Source of the DNA: Luzula sylvatica
Taxonomy: Eukaryota; Streptophyta; Magnoliopsida; Poales; Juncaceae
DNA: 64,000 nt
Direction of reading: 5' to 3'
Assembly (NCBI GenBank): GCA_946800325.1
Contig: CAMPEJ010000012.1
Location: 1 to 64,000 of the forward strand
The position numbers and the translations under genes are program-made. Under the pieces are notes generated by a model that had not been told where the DNA came from, searched no databases, and saw only the letters and a program-made list of their open reading frames with translations. Shown piece after piece: positions 1-14,107 of this stretch; within the stretch, counting starts at the first letter, position 1, and each line of letters starts with the position of its first letter.

Positions 1-124
1 AACGTATTTTGAGATCATTTGAATCGTATCTTTTACCACATAACATTTCTACAAAATTTACAAACACTAAGTAAGTTTGTTTTTCGATTCAAAACAATCT
101 GTTTATACTTTGGGTAGTTCAAAT
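1..124. repeat. Divergent first monomer
   Basis: This copy keeps the 124-bp length but differs from the consensus at units 50, 51, 72, 107 and 115 (ttctac, gtaag, tatactt, gggtag). That is five differences, more than its neighbours, and none of the five is a subtype marker seen elsewhere. It may be an older monomer near an array edge, or simply a variable copy. Confidence 0.7.
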
Positions 125-235
125 AACGTATTTTGAGATCATTTGAATCGTATCTTTTACCACATAACATTTCACCAAAATTTACAAACACTAAGAAAGT
201 TTGTTTTTCGATTCAAAACAATCTGTTTATGCTTT

Positions 236-2235
236 GGGGGAGTTCAAATAACGTATTTTGAGATCATTGGAATCGTATCTTTTACTACATAACATTTCAC
301 CAAAATTTACAAACACTAAGAAAGTTTGTTTTTCGATTCAAAATAATCTGTTTATGCTTTGGGGAGTTCAAATAACTTATTTTGAGATCATTTGAATCGT
401 ATCTTTTACCACATAACATTTCACCAAACTTTACAAACACTAAGAAAGTTTGTTTTTCGATTCAAAACAATCTGTTTATGCTTTGGGGAGTTCAAATAAC
501 GTATTTTGAGATCATTTGAATCGTATCTTTTACCACATAACATTTCACCAAAATTTACAAACACTAAGAAAGTTTAATTTTCGATTCAAAACAATCTGTT
601 TATGCTTTGGGGAGTTCAAATAACGTATTTTGAGATCATTGGAATCGTATCTTTTACTACATAACATTTCACCAAAATTTACAAACACTAAGAAAGTTTG
701 TTTTTCGATTCAAAACAATTTGTTTATGCTTTGGGGAGTTCAAATAACATATTTGTAGATCATTCGAATCGTATCTATTACCACATAACATTTCACCAAA
801 ATTTACAAACACTAAGAAAGTTTGTTTTTCGATTCAAAACAATCTGTTTGTGCTTTGGGGAGTTCAAATAACGTATTTTGAGATCATTTGAATCGTATCT
901 TTTACTACATAACATTTCACCAAAATTTACAAACACTAAGAAAGTTTGTTTTTCGATTCAAAACAATCTGTTTCTGCTTTGGGGAGTTCAAATAACGTAT
1001 TTTGAGATCATTTGAATCGTTTCTTTTACCACATAACATTTCACCAAAATTTACAAACACTAAGAAAGTTTGTTTTTCGATTCAAAACAATCTGTCTATG
1101 CTTTGGGGAGTTCAAATAACAAATTTTTAGATCATTCGAATCGTATCTTTTACCACATAACATTTCACCAAAATTTACAAACACTAAGAAAGTTTGTTTT
1201 TCGATTCAAAACAATCTGTTTATGCTTTGGGGAGTTCAAATAACGTATTTTGAGATCATTTGAATCGTATCTTTTACCACATAACATTTCACCAAAATTT
1301 ACAAACACTAAGAAAGTTTGTTTTTCGATTCAAAACAATCTGTTTATGCTTTGGGGAGTTCAAATAACGTATTTTGAGATCATTGGAATCGTATCTTTTA
1401 CTACATAACATTTCACCAAAATTTACAAACACTAAGAAAGTTTGTTTTTCGATTCAAAACAATCTGTTTATGCTTTGGGGAGTTCAAATAACGTATTTTG
1501 AGATCATTTGAATCGTATCTTTTACCACATAACATTTCACCAAAATTTACAAACACTAAGAAAGTTTGTTTTTCGATTCAAAACAATCTGTTTCTGCTTT
1601 GGGGGAGTTCAAATAACGTATTTTGAGATCATTGGAATCGTATCTTTTACTACATAACATTTCACCAAAATTTACAAACACTAAGAAAGTTTGTTTTTCG
1701 ATTCAAAATAATCTGTTTATGCTTTGGGGAGTTCAAATAACTTATTTTGAGATCATTTGAATCGTATCTTTTACCACATAACATTTCACCAAACTTTACA
1801 AACACTAAGAAAGTTTGTTTTTCGATTCAAAACAATCTGTTTATGCTTTGGGGAGTTCAAATAACGTATTTTGAGATCATTTGAATCGTATCTTTTACCA
1901 CATAACATTTCACCAAAATTTACAAACACTAAGAAAGTTTAATTTTCGATTCAAAACAATATGTTTATGCTTTGGGGAGTTCAAATAACGTATTTTGAGA
2001 TCATTTGAATCGTATCTTTTACTACATAACATATCACCAAAATTTACAAACACTAAGAAAGTTTGTTTTTCGAATCAAAACAATTTGTTTATGCTTTGGG
2101 GAGTTCAAATAACATATTTGTAGATCATTCGAATCGTATCTTTTACCACATAACATTTCACCAAAATTTACAAACACTAAGAAAGTTTGTTTTTCGATTC
2201 AAAACAATCTGTTTGTGCTTTGGGGAGTTCAAATA
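236..2235. repeat. 11-monomer repeat carrying a five-G module (two copies)
   Basis: Two modules of about 635 bp start at 236 and 1601, 1365 bp apart (11 x 124 + 1). Each opens with ggggg instead of gggg at the unit junction. Then come, in order, an attggaatcg/tacta monomer with aaataatctg, an aacttatttt monomer with caaactttac, a gtttaatttt monomer (572 and 1937), a monomer ending ttgtttatgc, and a catatttgtag monomer ending ctgtttgtgc. Beyond about 870 and 2235 the two copies stop matching. The same module recurs at 22058, 23423, 26028 and 27393. Confidence 0.85.
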
Positions 2236-5200
2236 ACGTATTTTGAGATCATTGGAATCGTATCTTTTACCACATAACATTTCACAAAAATTTACAAACA
2301 CTAAGAAAGTTTGTTTTTCGATTCAAAACAATCTGTTTATGCTTTGGGGAGTTCAAATAACGTATTTTGAGATCATTTGAATCGTATCTTTTACCACATA
2401 ACATTTCACCAAAATTTACAAACACTAAGAAAGTTTGTTTTTCGATTCAAAACAATCTGTTTATGCTTTGGGAAGTTCAAATAACGTATTTTGAGATCAT
2501 TGGAATCGTATCTTTTACTACATAACATTTCACCAAAATTTACAAACACTAAGAAAGTTTGTTTTTCGATTCAAAACAATCTGTTTATGCTTTGGGGAGT
2601 TCAAATAACGTATTTTGAGATCATTTGAATCGTATCTTTTACCACATAACATTTCACCAAAATTTACAAACACTAAGAAAGTTTGTTTTTCGATTGAAAA
2701 CAATCTGTTTCTGCTTTGGGGAGTTCAAATAACGTATTTTGAGATCATTGGAATCGTATCTTTTACTACATAACATTTCACCAAAATTTACAAACACTAA
2801 GAAAGTTTGTTTTTCGATTCAAAACAATCTGTTTATGCTTTGGGGAGTTCAAATAACGTATTTTGAGATCATTTGAATCGTATCTTTTACCACATAACAT
2901 TTCACCAAAATTTACAAACCCTAAGAAAGTTTGTTTTTCGATTCAAAACAATCTGTTTCTGCTTTGGGGAGTTCAAATAATGTATTTTGAGATCTTTTGA
3001 ATCGTATCTTTTACCACATAACATTTCACCAAAATTTACAAACACTAAGAAAGTTTGTTTTTCGATTCAAAACAATCTGTTTATGCTTTGGGGATTCCAA
3101 ATAACGTATTTTGAGATCATTTGAATCGTATCCTTTACTACATAACATTTCACCAAAATTTACAAACACTAAGAAAGTTTGTTTTTCGATTCAAAACAAT
3201 ATGTTTATGCTTTGGGGATTTCAAATAACGTATTTTGAGATCATTTGAATCGTATCTTTTACCACATAACATTTCACCAAAATTTACGAACACTAAGAAA
3301 GTTTAATTTTCGATTCAAAACAATCTGTTTATGCTTTGGGGAGTTCAAATAACGTATTTTGAGATCATTTGAATCGTATCTTTTACTACATAACATATCA
3401 CCAAAATTTACAAACACTAAGAAAGTTTGTTTTTCGAATCAAAACAATCTGTTTCTGCTTTGGGGAGTTCAAATAACATATTTGTAGATCATTCGAATCG
3501 TATCTTTTACCACATAACATTTCACCAAAATTTACAAACACTAAGAAAGTTTGTTTTTCGATTCAAAACAATCTGTTTGTGCTTTGGGGAGTTCAAATAA
3601 CGTATTTTGAGATCATTGGAATCGTATCTTTTACCACATAACATTTCACAAAAATTTACAAACACTAAGAAAGTTTGTTTTTCGATTCAAAACAATCTGT
3701 TTATGCTTTGGGGAGTTCAAATAACGTATTTTGAGATCATTTGAATCGTATCTTTTACCACATAACATTTCACCAAAATTTACAAACACTAAGAAAGTTT
3801 GTTTTTCGATTCAAAACAATCTGTTTATGCTTTGGGGAGTTCAAATAACGTATTTTGAGATCATTGGAATCGTATCTTTTACTACATAACATTTCACCAA
3901 AATTTACAAACACTAAGAAAGTTTGTTTTTCGATTCAAAACAATCTGTTTATGCTTCGGGGAGTTCAAATAACGTATTTTGAGATCATTTGAATCGTATC
4001 TTTTACCACATAACATTTCACCAAAATTTACAAACACTAAGAAAGTTTGTTTTTCGATTCAAAACAATCTGTTTCTGCTTTGGGGAGTTCAAATAATGTA
4101 TTTTGAGATCATTTGAATCGTATCTTTTACCACATAACATTTCACCAAAATTTACAAACACTAAGAAAGTTTGTTTTTCGATTCAAAACAATCTGTTTAT
4201 GCTTTGGGGATTCCAAATAACGTATTTTGAGATCATTTGAATCGTATCTTTTACTACATAACATTTCACCAAAATTTACAAACACTAAGAAAGTTTGTTT
4301 TTCGATTCAAAACAATCTGTTTATGCTTTGGGGATTTCAAATAACGTATTTTGAGATCATTTGAATCGTATCTTTTACCACATAACATTTCACCAAAATT
4401 TACAAACACTAAGAAAGTTTAATTTTCGATTCAAAACAATCTGTTTATGCTTTGGGGAGTTCAAATAACGTATTTTGAGATCATTTGAATCGTATCTTTT
4501 ACTACATAACATATCACCAAAATTTACAAACACTAAGAAAGTTTGTTTTTCGAATCAAAACAATCTGTTTCTGCTTTGGGGAGTTCAAATAACATATTTG
4601 TAGATCATTCGAATCGTATCTTTTACCACATAACATTTCACCAAAATTTACAAACACTAAGAAAGTTTGTTTTTCGATTCAAAACAATCTGTTTGTGCTT
4701 TGGGGAGTTCAAATAACGTATTTTGAGATCATTGGAATCGTATCTTTTACCACATAACATTTCACAAAAATTTACAAACACTAAGAAAGTTTGTTTTTCG
4801 ATTCAAAACAATCTGTTTATGCTTTGGGGAGTTCAAATAACGTATTTTGAGATCATTTGAATCGTATCTTTTACCACATAACATTTCACCAAAATTTACA
4901 AACACTAAGAAAGTTTGTTTTTCGATTCAAAACAATCTGTTTATGCTTTGGGGAGTTCAAATAACGTATTTTGAGATCATTGGAATCGTATCTTTTACTA
5001 CATAACATTTCACCAAAATTTACAAACACTAAGAAAGTTTGTTTTTCGATTCAAAACAATCTGTTTATGCTTCGGGGAGTTCAAATAACGTATTTTGAGA
5101 TCATTTGAATCGTATCTTTTACCACATAACATTTCTCCAAAATTTACAAACACTAAGAAAGTTTGTTTTTCGATTCAAAACAATCTGTTTCTGCTTTGGG

Positions 5201-6900
5201 GAGTTCAAATAATGTATTTTGAGATCATTTGAATCGTATCTTTTACCACATAACATTTCACCAAAATTTACAAACACTAAGAAAGTTTGTTTTTCGATTC
5301 AAAACAATCTGTTTATGCTTTGGGGATTCCAAATAACGTATTTTGAGATCATTTGAATCGTATCTTTTACTACATAACATTTCACCAAAATTTACAAACA
5401 CTAAGAAAGTTTGTTTTTCGATTCAAAACAATCTGTTTATGCTTTGGGGATTTCAAATAACGTATTTTGAGATCATTTGAATCGTATCTTTTACCACATA
5501 ACATTTCACCAAAATTTACAAACACTAAGAAAGTTTAATTTTCGATTCAAAACAATCTGTTTATGCTTTGGGGAGTTCAAATAACGTATTTTGAGATCAT
5601 TTGAATCGTATCTTTTACTACATAACATATCACCAAAATTTACAAACACTAAGAAAGTTTGTTTTTCGAATCAAAACAATCTGTTTCTGCTTTGGGGAGT
5701 TCAAATAACATATTTGTAGATCATTCGAATCGTATCTTTTACCACATAACATTTCACCAAAATTTACAAACACTAAGAAAGTTTGTTTTTCGATTCAAAA
5801 CAATCTGTTTGTGCTTTGGGGAGTTCAAATAACGTATTTTGAGATCATTGGAATCGTATCTTTTACCACATAACATTTCACAAAAATTTACAAACACTAA
5901 GAAAGTTTGTTTTTCGATTCAAAACAATCTGTTTATGCTTTGGGGAGTTCAAATAAAGTATTTTGAGATCATTTGAATCGTATCTTTTACCACATAACAT
6001 TTCACCAAAATTTACAAACACTAAGAAAGTTTGTTTTTCGATTCAAAACAATCTGTTTATGCTATGGGGAGTTCAAATAACGTATTTTGAGATCATTGGA
6101 ATCGTATCTTTTACTACATAACATTTCACCAAAATTTACAAACACTAAGAAAGTTTGTTTTTCGATTCAAAACAATCTGTTTATGCTTCGGGGAGTTCAA
6201 ATAACGTATTTTGAGATCATTTGAATCGTATCTTTTACCACATAACATTTCACCAAAATTTACAAACACTAAGAAAGTTTGTTTTTCGATTCAAAACAAT
6301 CAGTTTCTGCTTTGGGGAGTTCAAATAATGTATTTTGAGATCATTTGAATCGTATCTTTTACCACATAACATTTCACCAAAATTTACAAACACTAAGAAA
6401 GTTTGTTTTTCGATTCAAAACAATCTGTTTATGCTTTGGGGATTCCAAATAACGTATTTTGAGATCATTTGAATCGTATCTTTTACCACATAACATTTCA
6501 CCAAAATTTACAAACACTAAGAAAGTTTGTTTTTCGATTCAAAACAATCTGTTTATGCTTTGGGGATTTCAAATAACGTATTTTGAGATCATTTGAATCG
6601 TATCTTTTACCACATAACATTTCACCAAAATTTACAAACACTAAGAAAGTTTAATTTTCGATTCAAAACAATCTGTTTATGCTTTGGGGAGTTCAAATAA
6701 CGTATTTTGAGATCATTTGAATCGTATCTTTTACTACATAACATTTCACCAAAATTTACAAACACTAAGAAAGTTTGTTTTTCGATTCAAAACAATTTGT
6801 TTATGCTTTGGGGAGTTCAAATAACATATTTGTAGATCATTCGACTCGTATCTTTTACCACATAACATTTCACCAAAATTTATAAACACTAAGAAAGTTT
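1937..6900. repeat. 9-monomer higher-order repeat (1116 bp)
   Basis: The gtttaatttt marker lies at 1937, 3301, 4417, 5533 and 6649. The last three intervals are 1116 bp (9 monomers). Each unit holds in fixed order: gtttaatttt; tacta with acatatcacc; catatttgtag; attggaa with cacaaaaatt; a consensus-like unit; attggaa with tacta; a unit ending ctgtttctgc; aatg; tacta after ggggattcc; and again gtttaatttt after ggggatttc. The first interval is 1364 bp because the pair attggaa/tacta plus ctgtttctgc occurs twice (about 2470-2720 and 2720-2960), an internal two-monomer duplication. Copies at 3301-4416, 4417-5532 and 5533-6648 are nearly identical. Confidence 0.88.
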
Positions 6901-9900
6901 GTTTTTCGATTCAAAACAATCTGTTTGTGCTTTGGGGAGTTCAAATAACGTATTTTGAGATCATTTGAATCGTATCTTTTACGACATAACATTTCACCAA
7001 AATTTACAAACACTAAGAAAGTTTGTTTTTCGATTCAAAACAATCTGTTTCTGCTTTGGGGATTCCAAATAACGTATTTTGAGATCATTTGAATCGTATC
7101 TTTTACTACATAACATTTCACCAAAATTTACAAACACTAAGAAAGTTTGTTTTTCGATTCAAAACAATCTGTTTATGCTTTGGGGAGTTCAAATAACGTA
7201 TTTTGAGATCATTTGAATCGTATCTTTTACCACATAACATTTCACCAAAATTTACAAACACTAAGAAAGTTTGTTTTTCGATTCAAAACAATCTGTTTCT
7301 GCTTTGGGGAGTTCAAATAATGTATTTTGAGATCATTTGAATCGTATCTTTTACCACATAACATTTCACCAAAATCTACAAACACTAAGAAAGTTTGTTT
7401 TTCGATTCAAAACATTCTGTTTATGCTTTGGGGATTCCAAATAACGTATTTTGAGATCATTTGAATCGTATCTTTTACTACATAACATTTCACCAAAATT
7501 TACAAACACTAAGAAAGTTTGTTTTTTGATTCAAAACAATCTGTTTATGCTTTGGGGATTTCAAATAACGTATTTTGAGATCATTTGAATCGTATCTTTT
7601 ACCACATAACATTTCACCAAAATTTACAAACACTAAGAAAGTTTAATTTTCGATTCAAAACAATCTGTTTATGCTTTGGGGAGTTCAAATAACGTATTTT
7701 GAGATCATTTGAATCGTATCTTTTACTACATAACAATTCACCAAAATTTACAAACACTAAGAAAGTTTGTTTTTCGAATCAAAACAATTTGTTTATGCTT
7801 TGGGGAGTTCAAATAACATATTTGTAGATCATTCGAATCGTATCTTTTACCACATAACATTTCACCAAAATATACAAACACTAAGAAAGTTTGTTTTTCG
7901 ATTCAAAACAATCTGTTTGTGCTTTGGGGAGTTCAAATAACGTATTTTGAGATCATTGGAATCGTATCTTTTACCACATAACATTTCACAAAAATTTACA
8001 AACACTAAGAAAGTTTGTTTTTCGATTCAAAACAATCTGTTTATGCTTTGGGGAGTTCAAATAACGTATTTTGAGATCATTTGAATCGTATCTTTTACCA
8101 CATAACATTTCACCAAAATTTACAAACACTAAGAAAGTTTGTTTTTCGATTCAAAACAATCTGTTTGTGCTTTGGGGAGTTCAAATAACGTATTTTGAGA
8201 TCATTGGAATCGTATCTTTTACCACATAACATTTCACAAAAATTTACAAACACTAAGAAAGTTTGTTTTTCGATTCAAAACAATCTGTTTATGCTTTGGG
8301 GAGTTCAAATAACGTATTTTGAGATCATTTGAATCGTATCTTTTACCACATAACATTTCACCAAAATTTACAAACACTAAGAAAGTTTGTTTTTCGATTC
8401 AAAACAATCTGTTTATGCTTTGGGGAGTTCAAATAACGTATTTTGAGATCATTTGAATCGTATCTTTTACCACATAACATTTCACCAAAATTTACAAACA
8501 CTAAGAAAGTTTGTTTTTCGATTCAAAACAATCTGTTTATGCTTTGGGGAGTTCAAATAACGTATTTTGAGATCATTTGAATCGTATCTTTTACCACATA
8601 ACATTTAACCAAAATTTACAACCACTAAGAAAGTTTGTTTTTCGATTCAAAACAATCTGTTTCTGCTTTGGGGAGTTCAAATAATGTATTTTGAGATCAT
8701 TTGAATCGTATCTTTTACCACATAACATTTCACCAAAATTTACAAACACTAAGAAAGTTTGTTTTTCGATTCAAAACAATCTGTTTATGCTTTGGGGATT
8801 CCAAATAACGTATTTTGAGATCATTTGAATCGTATCTTTTACTACATAACATTTCACCAAAATTTACAAACACTAAGAAAGTTTGTTTTTCGATTCAAAA
8901 CAATCTGTTTATGCTTTGGGGATTTCAAATAACGAATTTTGAGATCATTTGAATCGTATCTTTTACCACATAACATTTCACCAAAATTTACAAACACTAA
9001 GAAAGTTTAATTTTCGATCCAAAACAATCTGTTTATGCTTTGGGGAGTTCAAATAACGTATTTTGAGATCATTTGAATCGTATCTTTTACTACATAACAT
9101 TTCACCAAAATTTACAAACACTAAGAAAGTTTGTTTTTCGAATCAAAACAATTTGTTTATGCTTTGGGGAGTTCAAATAACATATTTGTAGATCATTCGA
9201 ATCGTATCTTTTACCACATAACATTTCACCAAAATTTACAAACACTAAGAAAGTTTGTTTTTCGAGTCAAAACAATCTGTTTTTGCTTTGGGGAGTTCAA
9301 ATAACGTATTTTGAGATCATTTGAATCGTATCTTTTACTACATAACATTTCACCAAAATTTACAAACACTAAGAAAGTTTGTTTTTCGATTCAAAACAAT
9401 CTGTTTCTGCTTTGGGGAGTTCAAATAATGTATTTTGAGATCATTTGAATCGTATCTTTTACCACATAACATTTCACCAAAATTTACAAACACTAAGAAA
9501 GTTTGTTTTTCGATTCAAAACAATCTGTTTATGCTTTGGGGAGTTCAAATAACGTATTTTGAGATCATTGGAATCGTATCTTTTACCACATAACATTTCA
9601 CAAAAATTTACAAACACTAAGAAAGTTTGTTTTTCGATTCAAAACAATCTGTTTATGTTCTGGGGAGTTCAAATAACGTATTTTGAGATCATTTGAATCG
9701 TATCTTTTACCACATAACATTTTACCAAAATTTACAAACACTAAGAAAGTTTGTTTTTCGATTCAAAACAATTTGTTTATGCTTTGGGGAGTTCAAATAA
9801 CGTATTTTGAGATCATTTGAATCGTATCTTTTACCACATAACATTTCACCAAAATTTACAAACACTAAGAAAGTTTGTTTTTCCATTCAAAACAATCTGT

Positions 9901-10170
9901 TTATGCTTTGGGGAGTTCAAATAACGTATTTTGAGATCATTTGAATCGTATGTTTTACTACATAACATTTCACCAAAATTTACAAACACTAAGAAAGTTT
10001 GTTTTTCGATTCAAAACACTTTGTCTATGCTTTGGGGAGTTCAAATAACATATTTTTAGATCATTCGAATCGTATCTTTTACCACATAACATTTCACCAA
10101 AATTTACAAACACTAAGAAAGTTTGTTTTTCGATTCAAAACAATCTGTTTATGCTTTGGGGAGTTCAAAT

Positions 10171-10294
10171 AACGTATTTTGAGATCATTTGAATCGTATC
10201 TTTTACCACATAACATTTCACCAAAATTTACAAACACTAAGAAAGTTTGTTTTTCGATTCAAAACAATCTGTTTATGCTTTGGGGAGTTCAAAT
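10171..10294 (+). repeat. Representative consensus monomer (124 bp)
   Basis: This copy matches the consensus at every position I checked and serves as the reference for unit coordinates. It contains a GATC at unit 13-16, an AAAATTT tract at 53-59, a TCGA at 84-87 and a GGGG run at 112-115. Variable positions across the array concentrate at units 3-11 (aacgt, aatgt, aacat), 20 (t, g or c), 37 (c or t), 79-80 (gt or aa), 88 (t or a), 99 (c or t), 105 (a, c, g or t) and 116-119 (agtt, attc, attt). Units 38-78 vary much less. The length is 1 mod 3, so a reading frame shifts at every unit border, and the consensus carries stops such as the taa at units 124-2, 41-43 and 68-70. It is therefore non-coding. 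Confidence 0.95.
10188..10263. other. Nested dyad symmetry within the monomer
   Basis: An outer 9-bp inverted repeat (tttgaatcg at 10188-10196, cgattcaaa at 10255-10263) encloses an inner 6-bp one (acaaac at 10230-10235, gtttgt at 10245-10250) with a 9-base loop. Most consensus-like monomers carry both. Short dyads are common in centromeric satellites, where cruciforms have been proposed. Evidence against selection on pairing: unit position 20 in the outer left arm is t, g or c in different subtypes, yet its partner at 91 stays a. The gtttaatttt subtype breaks the inner stem without a compensating change. The symmetry is seen directly; any folding or function is inference. Confidence 0.6.
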
Positions 10295-12619
10295 AACGTA
10301 TTTTGAGATCATTTGAATCGTATCTTTTACCACATAACATTTCACCAAAATTTACAAACACTAAGAAAGTTTGTTTTTCGATTCAAAACAATCTGTTTAC
10401 GCTTTGGGGAGTTCAAATAACGTATTTTGAGATCATTGGAATCGTATCTTTTACTACATAACATTTCACCAAAATTTACAAACACTATGAAAGTTTGTTT
10501 TTCGATTCAAAACAATCTGTTTATGCTTTGGGGAGTTCAAATAACGTATTTTGAGATCATTTGAATCGTATCTTTTACCACATAACATTTCACCAAAATT
10601 TACAAACACTAAGAAAGTTTGTTTTTCGATTCAAAACAATCTGTTTCTGCTTTGGGGAGTTCAAATAATGTATTTTGAGATCATTTGAATCGTATCTTTT
10701 ACTACATAACATTTCACCAAAATTTACAAACACTAACAAAGTTTGTTTTTTGATTCAAAACAATCTGTTTATGCTTTGGGGATTTCAAATAACGTATTTT
10801 GAGATCATTTGAATCGTATCTTTTACCACATAACATTTCACCAAAATTTACAAACACTAAGAAAGTTTAATTTTCGATTCAAAACAATCTGTTTATGCTT
10901 TGGGGAGTTCAAATAACGTATTTTGAGATCATTTGAATCGTATCTTTTACTACATAACAATTCACCAAAATTTACAAACACTAAGAAAGCTTGTTTTTCG
11001 AATCAAAACAATTTGTTTATGCTTTGGGGAGTTCAAATAACATATTTGTAGATCATTCGAATCGTATCTTTTACCACATAACATTTCACCAAAATATACA
11101 AACACTAAGAAAGTTTGTTTTTCGATTCAAAACAATCTGTTTGTGCTTTGGGGAGTTCAAATAACGTATTTTGAGATCATTGGAATCGTATCTTTTACCA
11201 CATAACATTTCACAAAAATTTACAAACACTAAGAAAGTTTGTTTTTCGATACAAAACAATCTGTTTATGCTTTGGGGAGTTCAAATAACGTATTTTGAGA
11301 TCATTTGAATCGTATCTTTTACCACATAACATTTCACCAAAATTTACAAACACTAAGAAAGTTTGTTTTTCGATTCAAAACAATCTGTTTGTGCTTTGGG
11401 GAGTTCAAATAACGTATTTTGAGATCATTGGAATCGTATCTTTTACCACATAACATTTCACAAAAATTTACAAACACTAAGAAAGTTTGTTTTTCGATTC
11501 AAAACAATCTGTTTATGCTTTGGGGAGTTCAAATAACGTATTTTGAGATCATTTGAATCGTATCTTTTACCACATAACATTTCACCAAAATTTACAAACA
11601 CTAAGAAAGTTTGTTTTTCGATTCAAAACAATCTGTTTATGCTTTGGGGAGTTCAAATAACGTATTTTGAGATCATTTGAATCGTATCTTTTACCACATA
11701 ACATTTCACCAAAATTTACAAACACTAAGAAAGTTTGTTTTTCGATTCAAAACAATCTGTTTATGCTTTGGGGAGTTCAAATAACGTATTTTGAGATCAT
11801 TTGAATCGTATCTTTTACCACATAACATTTAACCAAAATTTACAACCACTAAGAAAGTTTGTTTTTCGATTCAAAACAATCTGTTTCTGCTTTGGGGAGT
11901 TCAAATAATGTATTTTGAGATCATTTGAATCGTATCTTTTACCACATAACATTTCACCAAAATTTACAAACACTAAGAAAGTTTGTTTTTCGATTCAAAA
12001 CAATCTGTTTATGCTTTGGGGATTCCAAATAAGGTATTTTGAGATCATTTGAATCGTATCTTTTACTACATAACATTTCACCAAAATTTACAAACACTAA
12101 GAAAGTTTGTTTTTCGATTCAAAACAATCTGTTTATGCTTTGGGGATTTCAAATAACGAATTTTGAGATCATTTGAATCGTATCTTTTACCACATAACAT
12201 TTCACCAAAATTTACAAACACTAAGAAAGTTTAATTTTCGATCCAAAACAATCTGTTTATGCTTTGGGGAGTTCAAATAACGTATTTTGAGATCATTTGA
12301 ATCGTATCTTTTACTACATAACATTTCACCAAAATTTACAAACACTAAGAAAGTTTGTTTTTCGAATCAAAACAATTTGTTTATGCTTTGGGGAGTTCAA
12401 ATAACATATTTGTAGATCATTCGAATCGTATCTTTTACCACATAACATTTCACCAAAATTTACAAACACTAAGAAAGTTTGTTTTTCGAGTCAAAACAAT
12501 CTGTTTTTGCTTTGGGGAGTTCAAATAACGTATTTTGAGATCATTTGAATCGTATCTTTTACTACATAACATTTCACCAAAATTTACAAACACTAAGAAA
12601 GTTTGTTTTTCGATTCAAA

Positions 12620-14107
12620 ACAATCTGTTTCTGCTTTGGGGAGTTCAAATAATGTATTTTGAGATCATTTGAATCGTATCTTTTACCACATAACATTTCA
12701 CCAAAATTTACAAACACTAAGAAAGTTTGTTTTTCGATTCAAAACAATCTGTTTATGCTTTGGGGAGTTCAAATAACGTATTTTGAGATCATTTGAATCG
12801 TATCTTTTACCACATAACATTTCACCAAAATTTACAAACACTAAGAAAGTTTGTTTTTCGATTCAAAACAATCTGTTTACGCTTTGGGGAGTTCAAATAA
12901 CGTATTTTGAGATCATTGGAATCGTATCTTTTACTACATAACATTTCACCAAAATTTACAAACACTAAGAAAGTTTGTTTTTCGATTCAAAACAATCTGT
13001 TTATGCTTTGGGGAGTTCAAATAACGTATTTTGAGATCATTTGAATCGTATCTTTTACCACATAACATTTCACCAAAATTAACAAACACTAAGAAAGTTT
13101 GTTTTTCGATTCAAAACAATCTGTTTCTGCTTTGGGGAGTTCAAATAATGTATTTTGAGATCATTTGAATCGTATCTTTTACCACATAACATTTCACCAA
13201 AATTTACAAACACTAAGAAAGTTTGTTTTTCGATTCAAAACAATCTGTTTATGCTTTGGGGATTCCAAATAACGTATTTTGAGATCATTTGAATCGTATC
13301 TTTTACTACATAACATTTCACCAAAATTTACAAACACTAAGAAAGTTTGTTTTTCGATTCAAAACAATCTGTTTCTGCTTTGGGGAGTTCAAATAATGTA
13401 TTTTGAGATCATTTGAATCGTATCTTTTACCACATAACATTTCACCAAAATTTACAAACACTAAGAAAGTTTGTTTTTCGATTCAAAACAATCTGTTTAT
13501 GCTTTGGGGAGTTCAAATAACGTATTTTGAGATCATTTGAATCGTATCTTTTACCACATAACATTTCACCAAAATTTACAAACACTAAGAAAGTTTGTTT
13601 TTCGATTCAAAACAATCTGTTTACGCTTTGGGGAGTTCAAATAACGTATTTTGAGATCATTGGAATCGTATCTTTTACTACATAACATTTCACCAAAATT
13701 TACAAACACTAAGAAAGTTTGTTTTTCGATTCAAAACAATCTGTTTATGCTTTGGGAAGTTCAAATAACGTATTTTGAGATCATTTGAATCGTATCTTTT
13801 ACCACATAACATTTCACCAAAATTTACAAACACTAAGAAAGTTTGTTTTTCGATTCAAAACAATCTGTTTCTGCTTTGGGGAGTTCAAATAATGTATTTT
13901 GAGATCATTTGAATCGTATCTTTTACCACATAACATTTCACCAAAATTTACAAACACTAAGAAAGTTTGTTTTTCGATTCAAAACAATCTGTTTATGCTT
14001 TGGGGATTCCAAATAACGTATTTTGAGATCATTTGAATCGTATCTTTTACTACATAACATTTCACCAAAATTTACAAACACTAAGAAAGTTTGTTTTTTG
14101 ATTCAAA
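12620..14107. repeat. Tandem duplication of six monomers (744 bp)
   Basis: The order ctgtttctgc/aatg, consensus-like, gtttacgc, attggaa with tacta, ctgtttctgc/aatg, ggggattcc with tacta occurs from about 12.62 kb and again from about 13.37 kb. The rare gtttacgc base lies at 12880 and 13624, exactly 744 bp apart; a third copy is at 10400. This duplication explains why one interval between 26/27-monomer cores is longer than the other. Confidence 0.75.
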
